64,000 nt of DNA from Bolinopsis microptera (lineage: Eukaryota > Ctenophora > Tentaculata > Lobata > Bolinopsidae). The notes under the pieces were generated by a model, which saw only the letters and a program-made list of their open reading frames with translations, did not search any database and was not told the origin of the DNA. Position 1 is the stretch's first letter, and each line of letters starts with the position of its first letter. Positions 12,301 to 22,320 of the stretch are shown here, one piece after another. The stretch is taken from contig NC_087083.1 in NCBI RefSeq assembly GCF_026151205.1, forward strand, positions 12,088,944-12,152,943. The letters run 5' to 3'. Position numbers and translations under genes: made by a program.

Positions 12301-13186
12301 TTGTGCACTTTGTGGATGGAAGACGTGCAACATCAAGCATATCCTAGCCGTCTGCAGTGTAGCAAGAAACTCCAAAAGGTACAACTGGAGACATGACAAC
12401 GTCCTACGTGTTATAGCCGGAGCCTTGCTTGACCAACTCAAGATGTACAATTCCTCAGGTTCCACGACCTCCGACAAAGAATGGATACGGTTCAAGTCGA
12501 AGGATGGGAAGTATGAACACCCAAAGCCAAAGTTGAGGAAGGAGAGGCCCTTTGAGAGAGCGAAAGACTGGAAGCTGATATGGGACGAGGATACACTACC
12601 TGCCCAGTTCCCACAGCACATCTACAACACAGCGGAGAGACCCGACATTGTAGTATGGTCGGATAGTTTGAGAGAAGTAGTTCTGATTGAACTGACTTGT
12701 GGTGACGAGAGTAACTTCAGTGACCAAGTAGCACGTAAAGAAGCACGCTACAACAGAGAACTGATTCCTGGCATCGACGGGTGCGGTTGGAAAGCTCTGC
12801 TCTTTACGGTAGAGATTGGGTGTAGGGGCTTCTGGCACCATACTGTACCAGCTCTATTTAACTACTTTGGATTGGCGAAGAGAACGAAGAATAAAGCCCT
12901 GAATGAGGCTGCTTTGGTCGCTCTTCGATGTTCCTATACAATCTGGTTAGCCCGCGACAACAAGAAATGGTCTACCTGCTACGACATCGCAAGGAGGCCA
13001 GAAGTCATAAACTGTGAAAGCTGAGTGTTGGGCCCATAAAACATGTTGAAAGCTGCAACCAGGATCACAAGTACTGGTGGAATACAGAATGACTTGCTAA
13101 TCAGATTGATAGATGGAGTTGCTATCGAAAGATATAGAACTCAGGTAAACATCTAACCTGTAATAGTTTATTGTTGATTTTTCTCA
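9400..13186 (+). mobile_element. full-length R2-class non-LTR retrotransposon with restriction-like endonuclease
   Basis: The element has a short 5' UTR (9400-9484) with repeated GATGAC..GGGAAAGA motifs, one long ORF, and a roughly 160-bp 3' UTR without a poly(A) tail. The 3' end is identical to that of the truncated copy upstream. A single ORF with N-terminal zinc finger, central RT and C-terminal restriction-like endonuclease is the layout of the R2/R4/NeSL/CRE/Hero group, whose members often insert at a specific target. The downstream flank (TAAGCGGGATAAAAATGC, then ATTTC repeats) is a LINE 3' tail. Confidence 0.88.
9485..13024 (+). CDS. reverse transcriptase / restriction-like endonuclease polyprotein
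   Basis: The protein copies element RNA at a nicked chromosomal target. I start at ATG 9485; the frame is open a little further upstream but only through a non-ATG codon, and a TGA lies before that. The product is about 1,179 residues. In order it shows a C2HC finger near residue 75 (CQWCKRMFKQINKHLWRC) and a long basic, coiled segment (residues 220-310). The RT core follows, with motif A (VWVDLMNAYGRVP), motif B (LFQGDPLSVVLFL) and motif C (AFADDLTLM). Next come a CCHC-type knuckle (CALCGWKTCNIKHILAVC) and a PD-(D/E)xK-like nuclease (RPDIVVWSD..VVLIELTC..K..RY). There are no stops or frameshifts, so this copy could be active. Finer clade placement needs a tree. Confidence 0.92.
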   Translation: MTIGERLDDFRERTDDSCERAEYVTASVRLLVQTNHTTSTKRECPKTSDQVGRIKGQPGFNDEGSLREFDNSTCQWCKRMFKQINKHLWRCKMRPAELEPEPLVRIDDIRNTMSEQEPSQEHNHRATKEPACSDLRFQFIDHEPPNIEIEVTKKLKLPQAAERGIWKGIDEDLVMLCHEIVEKDEAIRLQKTEGRIYSYLEYRFGEEKKIFEQKQQREDRETKAIRVSKRIAKKDMRSAKRSKDTNATATAKREYLRLVRLHNKSRRNELKKKRGKQEKKEQDKFKKNPYDYSKKLLNGKQNNAPPSFSKEEADRFFKKEYKDTDRGAIYTKLEGLPEAKPPVVKFELTKLDREDFDAKLKSRRNKSSPGPNGVPYVVYKRCPRTAHIIFQTLSTLWDKKIVPLQWRFGEAVLIPKTEDLSDPSKFRNITKTNTSGKLNMGILADKMLDYMVSNKYIDKSVQKGFLKKTPGCLEHTQVLMEELKDAKSTRRQIFVVWVDLMNAYGRVPHNLILYALRHYNFPEWLIDYMFKYYDELIVRVVTKDWKSNWFYYMLGLFQGDPLSVVLFLIVFNLLLDLLQDQKELGYKPSFSSQPTSNRAFADDLTLMSSRLEKVKKQIELMEQFLDWSRKMKAKPSKCVSLGMKVIDGTYQAYDPEILIDGQIISYVGNNPIKFLGHWIYVDLGLNDTKQRIEDKLKTLFQTVDECGLNGVMKCWIYNNMLTSKMSWDLMIYNLPVSFVYELDAICTRFLKKWLGVTRSITVTVLYRSKDYFGLNLKKLSDLYKSLQVSKGHALKNSDDTKVVEAYNNKREKQENSPRWSYTTELTARERDLYFQELVGVVTKDRVGLGCKPKLTERQKLRQLVELVSENDMLVTLVNKGVQGKFLTWENTMQLDLGWNSLIYNYKMSPALLKFHLNSTHDVANTPANMKLWNYSSTGNCALCGWKTCNIKHILAVCSVARNSKRYNWRHDNVLRVIAGALLDQLKMYNSSGSTTSDKEWIRFKSKDGKYEHPKPKLRKERPFERAKDWKLIWDEDTLPAQFPQHIYNTAERPDIVVWSDSLREVVLIELTCGDESNFSDQVARKEARYNRELIPGIDGCGWKALLFTVEIGCRGFWHHTVPALFNYFGLAKRTKNKALNEAALVALRCSYTIWLARDNKKWSTCYDIARRPEVINCES

Positions 13187-13235
13187 TAAGCGGGATAAAA
13201 ATGCTTTATTTCATTTCATTTCATATTATTGTAAC
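13187..13235 (+). repeat. right half of interrupted LINE 3' tail with ATTTC repeats
   Basis: The flank resumes with AGCGGGATAAAAATGC and a short ATTTC run, matching the tail at 38568-38587. It is the downstream target flank of the R2-class insertion. Confidence 0.7.
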
Positions 13236-13255
13236 GACAATCTCATGCAGGCATC

Positions 13256-16200
13256 ATGAAGTATAACGAGATGATGATATTAATTTGGTGCTGCTTGGGT
13301 GCCCTGTGTAACTCGAGCATGGCATTTTCTCTTGGCATCTTACAAAACTATATTTACAGTGCTTTTTTGTATTACTCACCTCGACCTGAACTTATGGTAA
13401 GTTATTACTTGATGTTGCTTGTCACTTTTATTTACGTAATTTGAATGGTGAAATTATTTTATTTACCTCATAGTCCTATGACGTATAAGCCATAAGGTGG
13501 TATTTTGAGGTTTCTTGATCTATAAATTTGAGCCGTACAAATTAAGATTGATATACCTAACAATCGAGTGTAAACTGTAAACCAATTTCAACAAAGTTAA
13601 AAATGACTAAATTTTTCATTCAGCGTGAGTCAGTTAATTGATTAATTTCAGCAAAGTGGTCAAGATATAATGCACGTGTTTGCCACAACTATATTGATGG
13701 TAGGATGTGGTTTCTGTTGGACTTTGGGTTACATTAAACTCGTCCTCTCACCCCTTGTCTTCCATATGTGAGTCTTGTTGTAATTTTTGAGGTGCATTGA
13801 AAAATGAACACTAATTTTTACCGAGATGTATGCGATAACGCAGGAATGAAAGGTAAAGAACTTTAATTTGTATTAACGTACGTATACTTATACTTATAGT
13901 CGATTATGATGAAACTAAGTTAAAAATCTGTTTCAAGATGCGCAACCGTGATTTTGATTGGAGCAACAATAACTCTGAAATGGTGGTACCCGACAATTGC
14001 AGCTTTCACCATCTACTGGTAAGAAAAAATACATTAATTATCTAAATGAATCCAGTTGTGATCAATTTCGAGTTGCGTAATTACCTTAATTCCCAAAAAT
14101 TTGGGCGACAAAAAATTTGAGCGGGCCTCTCGCCCAAATTTTTTGCAGACCAAATTAATTGCATAAATCTTTTCCGTCTGCTAAATTTATTGCTAACCAA
14201 ACTTTTGGAATTTGGCATGTGGCCCTGAAATCTATAGAAAGATGGCTTTTTCTTCATATCCAAGTGAAATAATATTTGAAATTTTAGTTTTCTAATCTGT
14301 CATTCATGGCTTGACCAAGTTAAGTAAAAAGGCTTATATTTTAAATGAATAGAAATAACTGGAATAGCTAACAGCTACTAATAAAACAAATGGCTAGAGC
14401 CAGAGGTACGGATAGCTAGAGATTTAAACAAGATCTGCAAATGGATTATCATCCACCGTAAAGTCTGATCTACAAGCATCAGTTATACCCGACTTCTCAA
14501 AGCCTTTTCTTGTGTCATCTGGCCTCCCTTTTAAATATACAAAAAGTTCGTTGATCCAACGAGCGTGTACTTCACGGATCACTGTCAAGCGGGTATCAAT
14601 TTTCACATTGTCTGATGAAACTCCTCCATTGAGCTGACACACTATGTTTTTCGAGTACCAATCTTCGTACTTATTGCGCATGAATTTCTTAGCCAGTCCA
14701 TTGATAGATATGTCCAGGGGCTGTAGATGATGGGTCATATTAGCTGGAACTTTCTGAAGGATGCAGTTGTTGGCTGTCATCAGATCTTTTAGTGTCTGTG
14801 TGTGTTGGCGCCCGAAACACATCTGATATCAGTAGCGCTTTCTGCTCAGGGTTGTTGATGGAGGCTCGAACTGATTCTATGTGGGGAAGAAGGATTTTCT
14901 TAAAGAACTGGACACTGGTCAAACCTTTCGACCATCTGGTGAGGCGTCATAATGATAATTGTATGTGAAAGGGGTATGATAAGATATGCTGAGTGTAAGT
15001 AGACTAAACTATCTGATTGAAAGACTAAATATCACTATTGTATATCTATCATTTTGTACTGTGCCATCATCACTGTATTTTTTAGTAGTTATTGGGCAGA
15101 TCGTAAATTTCATAACGTGAAACAACTCAGACTACCACCTACATGCTTAAAATTGAAAGCAAAATGACTGGAATAATAAGGAATAATAATGAACTAAGGC
15201 AAATATCTAACTGAAATTTTAGTGGAAAATCGTTCATTTTTCGAAGAATTTGTGCCCAAATTTTCGGTCGCCCAAATGAGTTCAAATTTTCTGCCCAAAT
15301 TTTTCGGGCTCAAATAAATTGTGCTCAATATAATGGCACACAAATTTTTGGGAACTAAGGTATTTGTCCCTCCCTCCTCTGAATCAGGCTATTATCTAAT
15401 AAAAGACAAACCTACTGATGCGGCGTAGTATTTTTAAATTTCCTGTTCACTGTGATATTATCATTAGAAAACTTTCTTCAGTGTGATTAATGGTTACTTG
15501 ACGGGAGTGCTGCACGTTTACTTCTCCGAAGTTTTGAGTAAGTTAGATCCGAAGAAGTCAGGACTCTACAACGGCCTCTACGGGTTCTTCTTTGGGGTGT
15601 CTGGAATTCTCGGTGAGATTGTTTTAAAGATTATATCACAATTTTCATGTTTTTAAAAACTAAAACCCAAATTTCTCTATAATAGCAGATTCGTTTGTGG
15701 AGAAAAAGTAAATAGTTTTCGGATTTCGATAGCCATCGAGATCCTATAACGGATAGTCTATAAATAACTGAACATCTAATCCTTGTTCATCACCTCAGCA
15801 AATATCATAGCTGGTCTATACATCAATCCTGCGAACAACATGGTCAACAAATTCCCTCATCCTGTCGACAACTCCGATTATTCAAATCCAAGCAAAGTGT
15901 TTTTAGTGTATAATGTCAGCGTGAACTCTTATGACGCGGACCCTGATATGATAAACAGAACTTGCGACTCTTGGTAAGTCTTAAGTTGTACTTTGTTATA
16001 ATGATATGAATCCTCATTTTATGATTCTTTGAATCAGAAATGTTTTGGTGAGTAACTCAATATAATACACTTATACACAATATAATACACTTCACGGAGA
16101 TGTCAGATACGATATTTACTATCAGATTTTTATGGCGCAAAGTGGATGTAAGATGTAACAGTGCCATTCAATTTTTTCATCATCAGTATTTTTTTCGTAA

Positions 16201-18909
16201 AATATTATCTTATTAGTGCAAGGTGTATTAATATATTAATAAACCTTCTATGATTCCTATAAGTATATTATGTTACTTTTGAAGTGTTTTCTGGTGGTTT
16301 ATTGTTAATCGTAGTGTGGTATATATCAATAAATCTTCCTATGATTACTATATGATATATTTAAAGTTTTAATTGTTCCTAAATATATTTGTTTTTGAGA
16401 TGATTTAGTTGTTTGTACTTGCTGGATATTTTCACCTCACCCTTTAGAACCGCTCTGACATGGTTAGTACCTGACACTTGTGTCAGTTGCTAACCATATG
16501 GGCGGTATACAAGCACATTATTTCATTTCATTTCATTTCATTTCATTTCATTTCATTTCATTTCATTTCATTTCATTTCATTTCATTTCATTTCATTTCA
16601 TTTCATTTCATTTCATTTCATTTCATTTCAAATCATAGATGTGAATATAAATATTTTATAGCAACTATTCCAGGCTGATATATGGAATGTTCTACGCCGT
16701 CTGCTATTTACCTGGCATTTACTTCATCAGTTGCAAAAAATCTTCAGAGGTAAAATTGTATTTTATTTTGATCAGGGCACATATTGTATGATATATGCTG
16801 TGGACAGCTGAAAAAGTTTTACTAATTTAATAGACTAATAATAAAATTTGTTTGTTAAATCTGTTGATCTGTAACAATATATTTGTATCACTTTTAGAAA
16901 CGAAAGCCCGGCACAGAAGAGTTAGAATCTGCTTACGATACATCAGTTTTACTGGATAACGAGCAGGATATGATCAGTGGAGGATACGGAAGTACAAACG
17001 AATACACCCACAGTTTTGAGAAGGTATGTGGCACATGATACGTCTTGTGACGTCATCATGTGACACGTCATGTGACGTCATCGTGTGACACTTCACACGT
17101 CTTGTGACGTCATCATGTGACACTTCACACGTCTTGTGACGTCATCATGTGACACTACATGTGACACGTCATGTGACACATGATACGTCTTGTGACGTCA
17201 TCATGTGACACTACATGTGACGTCATCGTGTGACACTTCACACGTCTTGTGACGTCATCATGTGACACTACATGTGACACGTCATGTGACACATGATACG
17301 TCTTGTGACGTCATCATGTAACACATCATGTGACACTTCACACGTCATGTGACGTCATCATGTGACACTTCACACTATATGTGACACGTCACCATTATCG
17401 TTTACGGATATACGGTTGTCAAACACCAAACTCAGGGTAATTTGACAAAATTATTTTTGTAAAAATATGCGGTGGAAGTTTCACGGAAAGACATACAATT
17501 TAATCAAGGTCACATACGGGTTCAAAGTAAGAAGGGCAAAATTCCCTCCCTGTCAGGAGTTAATAATTCTTGCAAACATTAACAATCATATTATTTATCT
17601 CAGGAGTTGGATCTAGGAGGGAGCTTCGCGTTCTTTTTTGGTTCCAAAGAAGCATACCTGTATCTTAGCTGTACTGTTTCTATCGGAATTGCTAGCTTGG
17701 TGTCAGCAGATCTGTACAAGGTTCGATTCATTGATTCTTCCTGTTTTCTATCATCGCCCATCTTATCATATATACCTTAAAAGCAATATCTACAATGTAG
17801 AGTCTACATTGTCATAAGTCTATTTTACGACATAATCTTATTCTTTAGTAGGGTATTGATACTGCTTTGATAAAAATAAATAATACACTGTACTCAATTA
17901 AAATATTAACATTAAAATACTTCAGTCCTATGGAATGAAAGTGTACGATAATGACAGATTTTACAACTTGGCTGGCACCGTGGTACCTTTAATTGGGGGA
18001 GCTGGTAGAGTTTTGTGGGGTGCTCTCTACGATCATCTCTCTGAGAAGTGCATCTTTGCTTTCAACAGTCTTGTCGTTACTGTTTCTCTCGTCGGTAAGG
18101 GATATTTACATGGAATTTTAACCTGTTCATACAGTATCTATATTGGTTGTAGATAATGGATTGTCATCGAAATTAGAGCTTTTAAGACACGTCATATAGT
18201 TGAAAATTAGGATATTAGTGATTTGTAGTCATGACTTTGAATGTAAGAGTAGTCAAGTATTGAAGGTTTCTAGTCAGACTCCTAGCTTGGTTGTCAGCTC
18301 AAGGATGATGATTTGAGGGAGCGAAATAGGAGTGTGCACTGTGCAACCAAATGAGTTTTAAGGGCATACTTACGAGAGCTGCTTCAAGAAATAAATTATA
18401 AAACAATCGATATCATAACGTGCTCAATTACAGGGATGACAATGACAAGACATTATCCCTTTCTGTACATCTTCTTTGTAGCAACAACTGCTAGCAGTCT
18501 TGGAACCATGTCCTGCCTCGCCCCCGCCATCAAGAAAAGGTTTGTTATAAAAGTTCTGTGTCCAAAAGTTACTTGTGCAACAGCGGCTTTGACTGTTTGA
18601 GTTCGAATCCAAGTTAAATACGATTATAAGTAAGGAATCATGACCCTCAAAGGTGTTTCTGATCACATCTCCATCCTAACACTAAAGTTAAAGTCCAAGT
18701 AACAACAAATTAACCACCACCGCCCCAGGTTCAGCAACTGCTCCTTCTCGCTGATACTGGGTCTGGCTATGTGTGGGGAGGTGCTGGGTACTCTCCTCTA
18801 CATGCTGGTAACCAGCGCTCTGGCTCACTTGTTATCGGATGCTGTGATGCTCTACATCCTAGCTGTGCCTCCTTGTATTACCTTCCTCTTGTCTCTTGTT
18901 ACCTTGTGA
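13256..18909 (+). CDS. MFS transporter (oxalate/formate-antiporter-like), 11 exons, 472 aa
   Basis: A multi-pass membrane carrier; the substrate is not predictable. Exons: 13256-13396, 13652-13767, 13938-14018, 15482-15612, 15799-15973, 16674-16749, 16898-17023, 17604-17720, 17926-18094, 18434-18539 and 18729-18909 (TGA). They sum to 1,419 nt with every phase consistent. Hydrophobic segments alternate with short loops. A hydrophilic loop of roughly 60 residues after about six segments (KRKPGTEELESAYDTS..) divides the two halves, as expected for 12-helix MFS proteins. The second half carries the signature-like GGAGRVLWGALYDH, resembling the G..R..G...D loop motif. NVSV and NRT are possible glycosylation sites in an extracellular loop. 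The introns hold a pogo element, a LINE tail and a TGACGTCA-rich array. The final three exons are duplicated downstream at 21.2-22.3 kb. Confidence 0.85.
14082..15362 (-). mobile_element. pogo/Tc1-mariner-type DNA transposon in MFS intron 3
   Basis: The terminal inverted repeats match: TACCTTAATTCCCAAAAATT at the left, and the reverse complement of AAATTTTTGGGAACTAAGGTA at the right, with one difference. Both include TA, as expected for a TA target duplication. Subterminal GCCCAAATTTT motifs recur on both sides. The element lies antisense inside the third intron of the MFS gene and carries a broken transposase. Confidence 0.8.
14424..14922 (-). pseudogene. pogo/Tigger-like DDE transposase remnant
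   Basis: Two overlapping minus-strand frames show the C-terminal half of a DDE_1 transposase: PEQKALLISDVFRA at 14740-14922, then a frame change and VPANMTHHLQPLDISINGLAKKF at 14424-14822. The N-terminal DNA-binding domain and the first catalytic Asp are missing. It is dead, but it identifies the surrounding inverted-repeat element. Confidence 0.8.
16447..16630 (+). repeat. LINE 3' tail hairpin plus (ATTTC)n microsatellite
   Basis: CCGCTCTGACATGGTTAG is followed by its near-complement CTAACCATATGGGCGG, which can form a stem. Next come TATACAAGCAC and about 22 ATTTC units (16520-16629). It lies in MFS intron 5. The same hairpin-plus-tail occurs at 38505-38590 behind recognisable LINE coding sequence, so this is the 3' end of a LINE or a SINE that borrows it. 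Confidence 0.75.
17028..17396. repeat. tandem array rich in TGACGTCA octamers in MFS intron 7
   Basis: An irregular minisatellite is built from GTGACGTCATCATGTGACAC, CTTCACACGTCTT and ACATGTGACACGTC blocks. I count nine TGACGTCA palindromes, the consensus CRE/ATF site. Whether any is bound is unknown; the palindromic octamer may simply come with the repeat unit. Confidence 0.8.
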
Positions 18910-19770
18910 GCGCATCATACGTAACGCGTTATACGTAACGCGTTATACGTAACGCGTTATACGTAACGCGTTATACGTAACGCAACATATAGGTAACGAT
19001 CAGGACTGTTTTAAAGAAGGAGACGCGTGATCTGTGGTTGAGGTGGCTGGTGCTGGCGCTGGCTTAGTCAACTGTTAACAGGAACCAAGATTCAGAACAA
19101 ATAATGACTGATAAGATCGTCATGAGCTGTTTAGAAATAAGTGGGATACTGACAACATGCGAGATTACTAGTTTTCTAAGTTTTCATAATATGGAGAGTG
19201 TCTGAATTTGCTTAACAACCGGATACTTGATTAGAAAAAAGTAAGGATAGTCTTTTGTACGACCAACAGAGGTCTTAACTTTGATGTTTGACCCGAACAA
19301 CCAGCTAAATGTTATTTGTATTTAATGTGTAAAATTCTAAATGGACATCACCTGGGCCACGTGATTTGTTTATCTTGCATGATAGAGTTGCCACCATAGT
19401 ACTCAGTACTTGGCAGTTGAAAAATTATTTGATAAGCTATCAATTAATCCTAATTTCATTAATGAGAGTGTTTCGGAAATGTCATATCACAATTTTTGCA
19501 TAAAGCCGAAGAGGTTTTACATTTAAAGATTTGATATTTGATTTTGCATTAGCGATTAATAGTATTTGTTTCGAAGATGTTATATCATAATCTCTGCATG
19601 AAGCTCAAGATCAAGATTTGTTTTGACAATTAATTGATTTACTTTTTGCAGCTATAACTTTTTATTTCTATACGATTTTATATAAACCCCTCGTGTTATT
19701 ATTAGAATTATTCCTATGACTCATTGATACTCTTGCATTTGGCTAATTTACGAAATATCGAGAAATAGAC
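17784..19770. repeat. roughly 2-kb direct duplication, copy 1 (last three MFS exons and 3' flank)
   Basis: From CAATATCTACAAT..GTAGAGTCTAC to ..ATATCGAGAAATAGAC this segment matches 21086-23168 with few differences, including all introns, the 14-bp ACGTAACGCGTTAT tandem repeat after the stop codon, and downstream sequence. Confidence 0.9.
18912..18985. repeat. 14-bp tandem repeat after MFS stop codon
   Basis: About five units of ACGTAACGCGTTAT begin just after the TGA. Each unit contains ACGCGT and is nearly self-complementary. The same array is present in the duplicate at 22323-22396. Confidence 0.85.
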
Positions 19771-21085
19771 AGTTTATGAAGAAAAAAGCCAGTGCATGGA
19801 TTGCATCGGCTTAGACTTATCACTTAAAGGTGCACACCGAGGTAGGGAAAATTTTTTAACATTATTGTTTATTTACTCAATCTGATAGTCAAGCGAATAT
19901 ATTAACTTCCGCAAAATTCAGGGACACGTAATACTTCTTTACTGAGGTCTTGATTTCCATAAGAGTCCTCCTACAAAGGGAGGCTCTCCAGAATGTGTGA
20001 AGTGTGCTCGTGTCTGATATCGCAGGAATAGCAATCTCACACAGGCTGACTTTCAGCTTCACCGCCACCTGCTTGGGTGATGGTTGATGTTAATAAGTAT
20101 TAGCGGTGTCCCGCCTATTTAAAGCTCAAACTAGCTCTTTCCTAGTTTACACCGGAGGCGCCATATAGAGAATTTCCTTGGATAGCTGTCACGTGAAAGT
20201 CACGAGATATCGATTGAGCGCGTTTACTGGTTGGATATATAGCGCGTGATATTGAGCTACTATGCAGAGGCAATTATGCACCATATAAGGTGTAATTACT
20301 TGCTGCATCTAGCACGTGATATTTGCAAAGCTAATTACACATCCATATAAGGCGTAATTAAGAGCTCGGAGTTGCAAAGGGAGTTGTAATAGCGTGAAAT
20401 TGGCTGGTTGATTAGGTGTAACAGTACATACAAGTAAATGTTTCGTAAACTATGTTGGGGTATAAATGCAACTTTGGTTTTAGAATAGTGTGTGAGGACG
20501 CGTACAGATGGAAGTGCACTGATTTGTTGTTCAAATGGTTAGAATAAAGATTTGTCCGAACCGGCTGAAATCGTTGTTACGTTGAAAACTGTCTCGATTA
20601 CCTTGTTACCTAGCTAGTAACTTGGTATGAAGAGAGAGTGGAAACCAGACGAAAGTAAGACGAAGTCTCGGGGATCGGGGATGCAGCCTACAATGGGCAT
20701 GAATATATAGAGGGCCCTAGGTTGCTCCCCAGATCGGCAGTCCAATAACACATTTTCTGAAAATTTCTAATTTTCAAACTTTTCATCAGTCCTACCACCT
20801 ACGCCACTGCTATGTAATAAGCGCCATGAGCTGGCACAGAATTTGTTGTCTCTGATTTTGATAAATTTGGTACCAACCAAAAGTTGCCTCTAAGTGTGAA
20901 TAATGAAAATTCACCGTTTATCAGCGCTTGACTAGAAAAAACCACAACTTTCTCACTGAATTTTGATTGAAAAATGCCATTAATAGTTTATAACTTAAGT
21001 AAAACAAAATTTAGGTAAAACAAAATTGAAATTTTATTGCCAAATTACAATGAATAAATATATTTGAACATCAGCCCCGACCGAT
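19771..21085. other. spacer between the two copies; no gene recognised
   Basis: There are no motif-bearing ORFs. It has several short palindromic or repeated phrases (for example two forms of ATATAAGG.GTAATTA near 20285 and 20350) but no identifiable element ends. Confidence 0.5.
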
Positions 21086-21233
21086 CAGCAATATCTACAA
21101 TAATGTAGAGTCTACATTGTCATAAGTCTATTTTCCGACATAATCTTATTCTTTAGTAGGGTATTGATACTGCTTTGATAAAAATAAATAATACACTGTA
21201 CTCAATTAAAATATTAACATTAAAATACTTCAG

Positions 21234-22320
21234 TCCTATGGAATGAAAGTGTACGATAATGACAGATTTTACAACTTGGCTGGCACGGTGGTACCTTTAA
21301 TTGGGGGAGCTGGTAGAGTTTTGTGGGGTGCTCTCTACGATCATCTCTCTGAGAAGTGCATCTTTGCTTTCAACAGTCTTGTCGTTACTGTTTCTCTCGT
21401 CGGTAAGGGATATTTACATGGAATTTTAACCTGTTCAAACAGTATCTATATTGGTTGTAGATAATGGATTGTCATCGAAGTTAGAGCTTTTAAGACACGT
21501 CATATAGTTGAAAATTGAGATATTAGTGATTTGTAGTCATGACTTTGAATGTAAGAGTAGTCAAGTATTAAAGGTTTCTAGTCAGACTCCTAGCTTGGTT
21601 GTCAGCTCAAGGATGATGATTTGAGGGAGCGAAATAGGAGTGTGCACTGTGCAGTGTGCAGTGTGCAGTGTACACTGTGCACTGTGCAGTGTGTACTGTG
21701 CAGTGTGTACCGTGCAGTGTGCAGTGTGCACTGTGCAACCAAATGAGTTTTAAGGGCATACTAACGAGAGCTGCTTCAAGAAATAAATTATAAAACAATC
21801 GATATAAAACACCGCTCTCCATATCATAACGTGCTTAATTACAGGGATGACAATGACAAGACATTATCCCTTTCTGTACATCTTCTTTGTAGCAACAACT
21901 GCTAGCAGTCTTGGAACCATGTCCTGCCTAGCCCCCGCCATCAAAAAAAGGTTTGTTATAAAAGTTCTGTGTCCAAAAGTTACTTGTGCAACAGCGGCTT
22001 TGACTGTTTGAGTTCGAATCCAAGTTAAATACGATTATAAGTAAGGAATCATGACCCTCAAAAGTGTTTTTGATCACATCTCCATCCTAACACTAAAGTT
22101 AAAGTCCAAGTAACAACAAATTAACCACCACCGCCCCAGGTTCAGCAACTGCTTCTTCTCGCTGATACTGGGTCTGGCTATGTGTGGGGAGGTGCTGGGT
22201 ACTCTCCTCTACATGCTGGTAACCAGCGCTCTGGCTCACTTGTTATCGGATGCTGTGATGCTCTACATCCTAGCTGTGCCTCCTTGTATTACCTTCCTCT
22301 TGTCTCTTGTTACCTTGTGA
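21234..22320 (+). pseudogene. duplicated last three exons of the MFS transporter
   Basis: Exons 21234-21402, 21845-21950 and 22140-22320 reproduce MFS exons 9-11, with splice sites and stop codon intact. I see only synonymous changes except one Ser-to-Phe near the start of the last exon (TCC to TTC). Exons 1-8 are absent between the two copies, so this copy cannot make a full transporter alone. It could serve only as an alternative 3' end if transcripts run through from the upstream gene. The close match points to a recent duplication. Confidence 0.85.
21641..21738. repeat. GTGCA/GTGTAC minisatellite expansion
   Basis: Alternating CAGTGTGCA, CACTGTGCA and GTGTAC units. The equivalent place in copy 1 (about 18337) has only one unit, so the expansion happened after the duplication. 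Confidence 0.85.
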
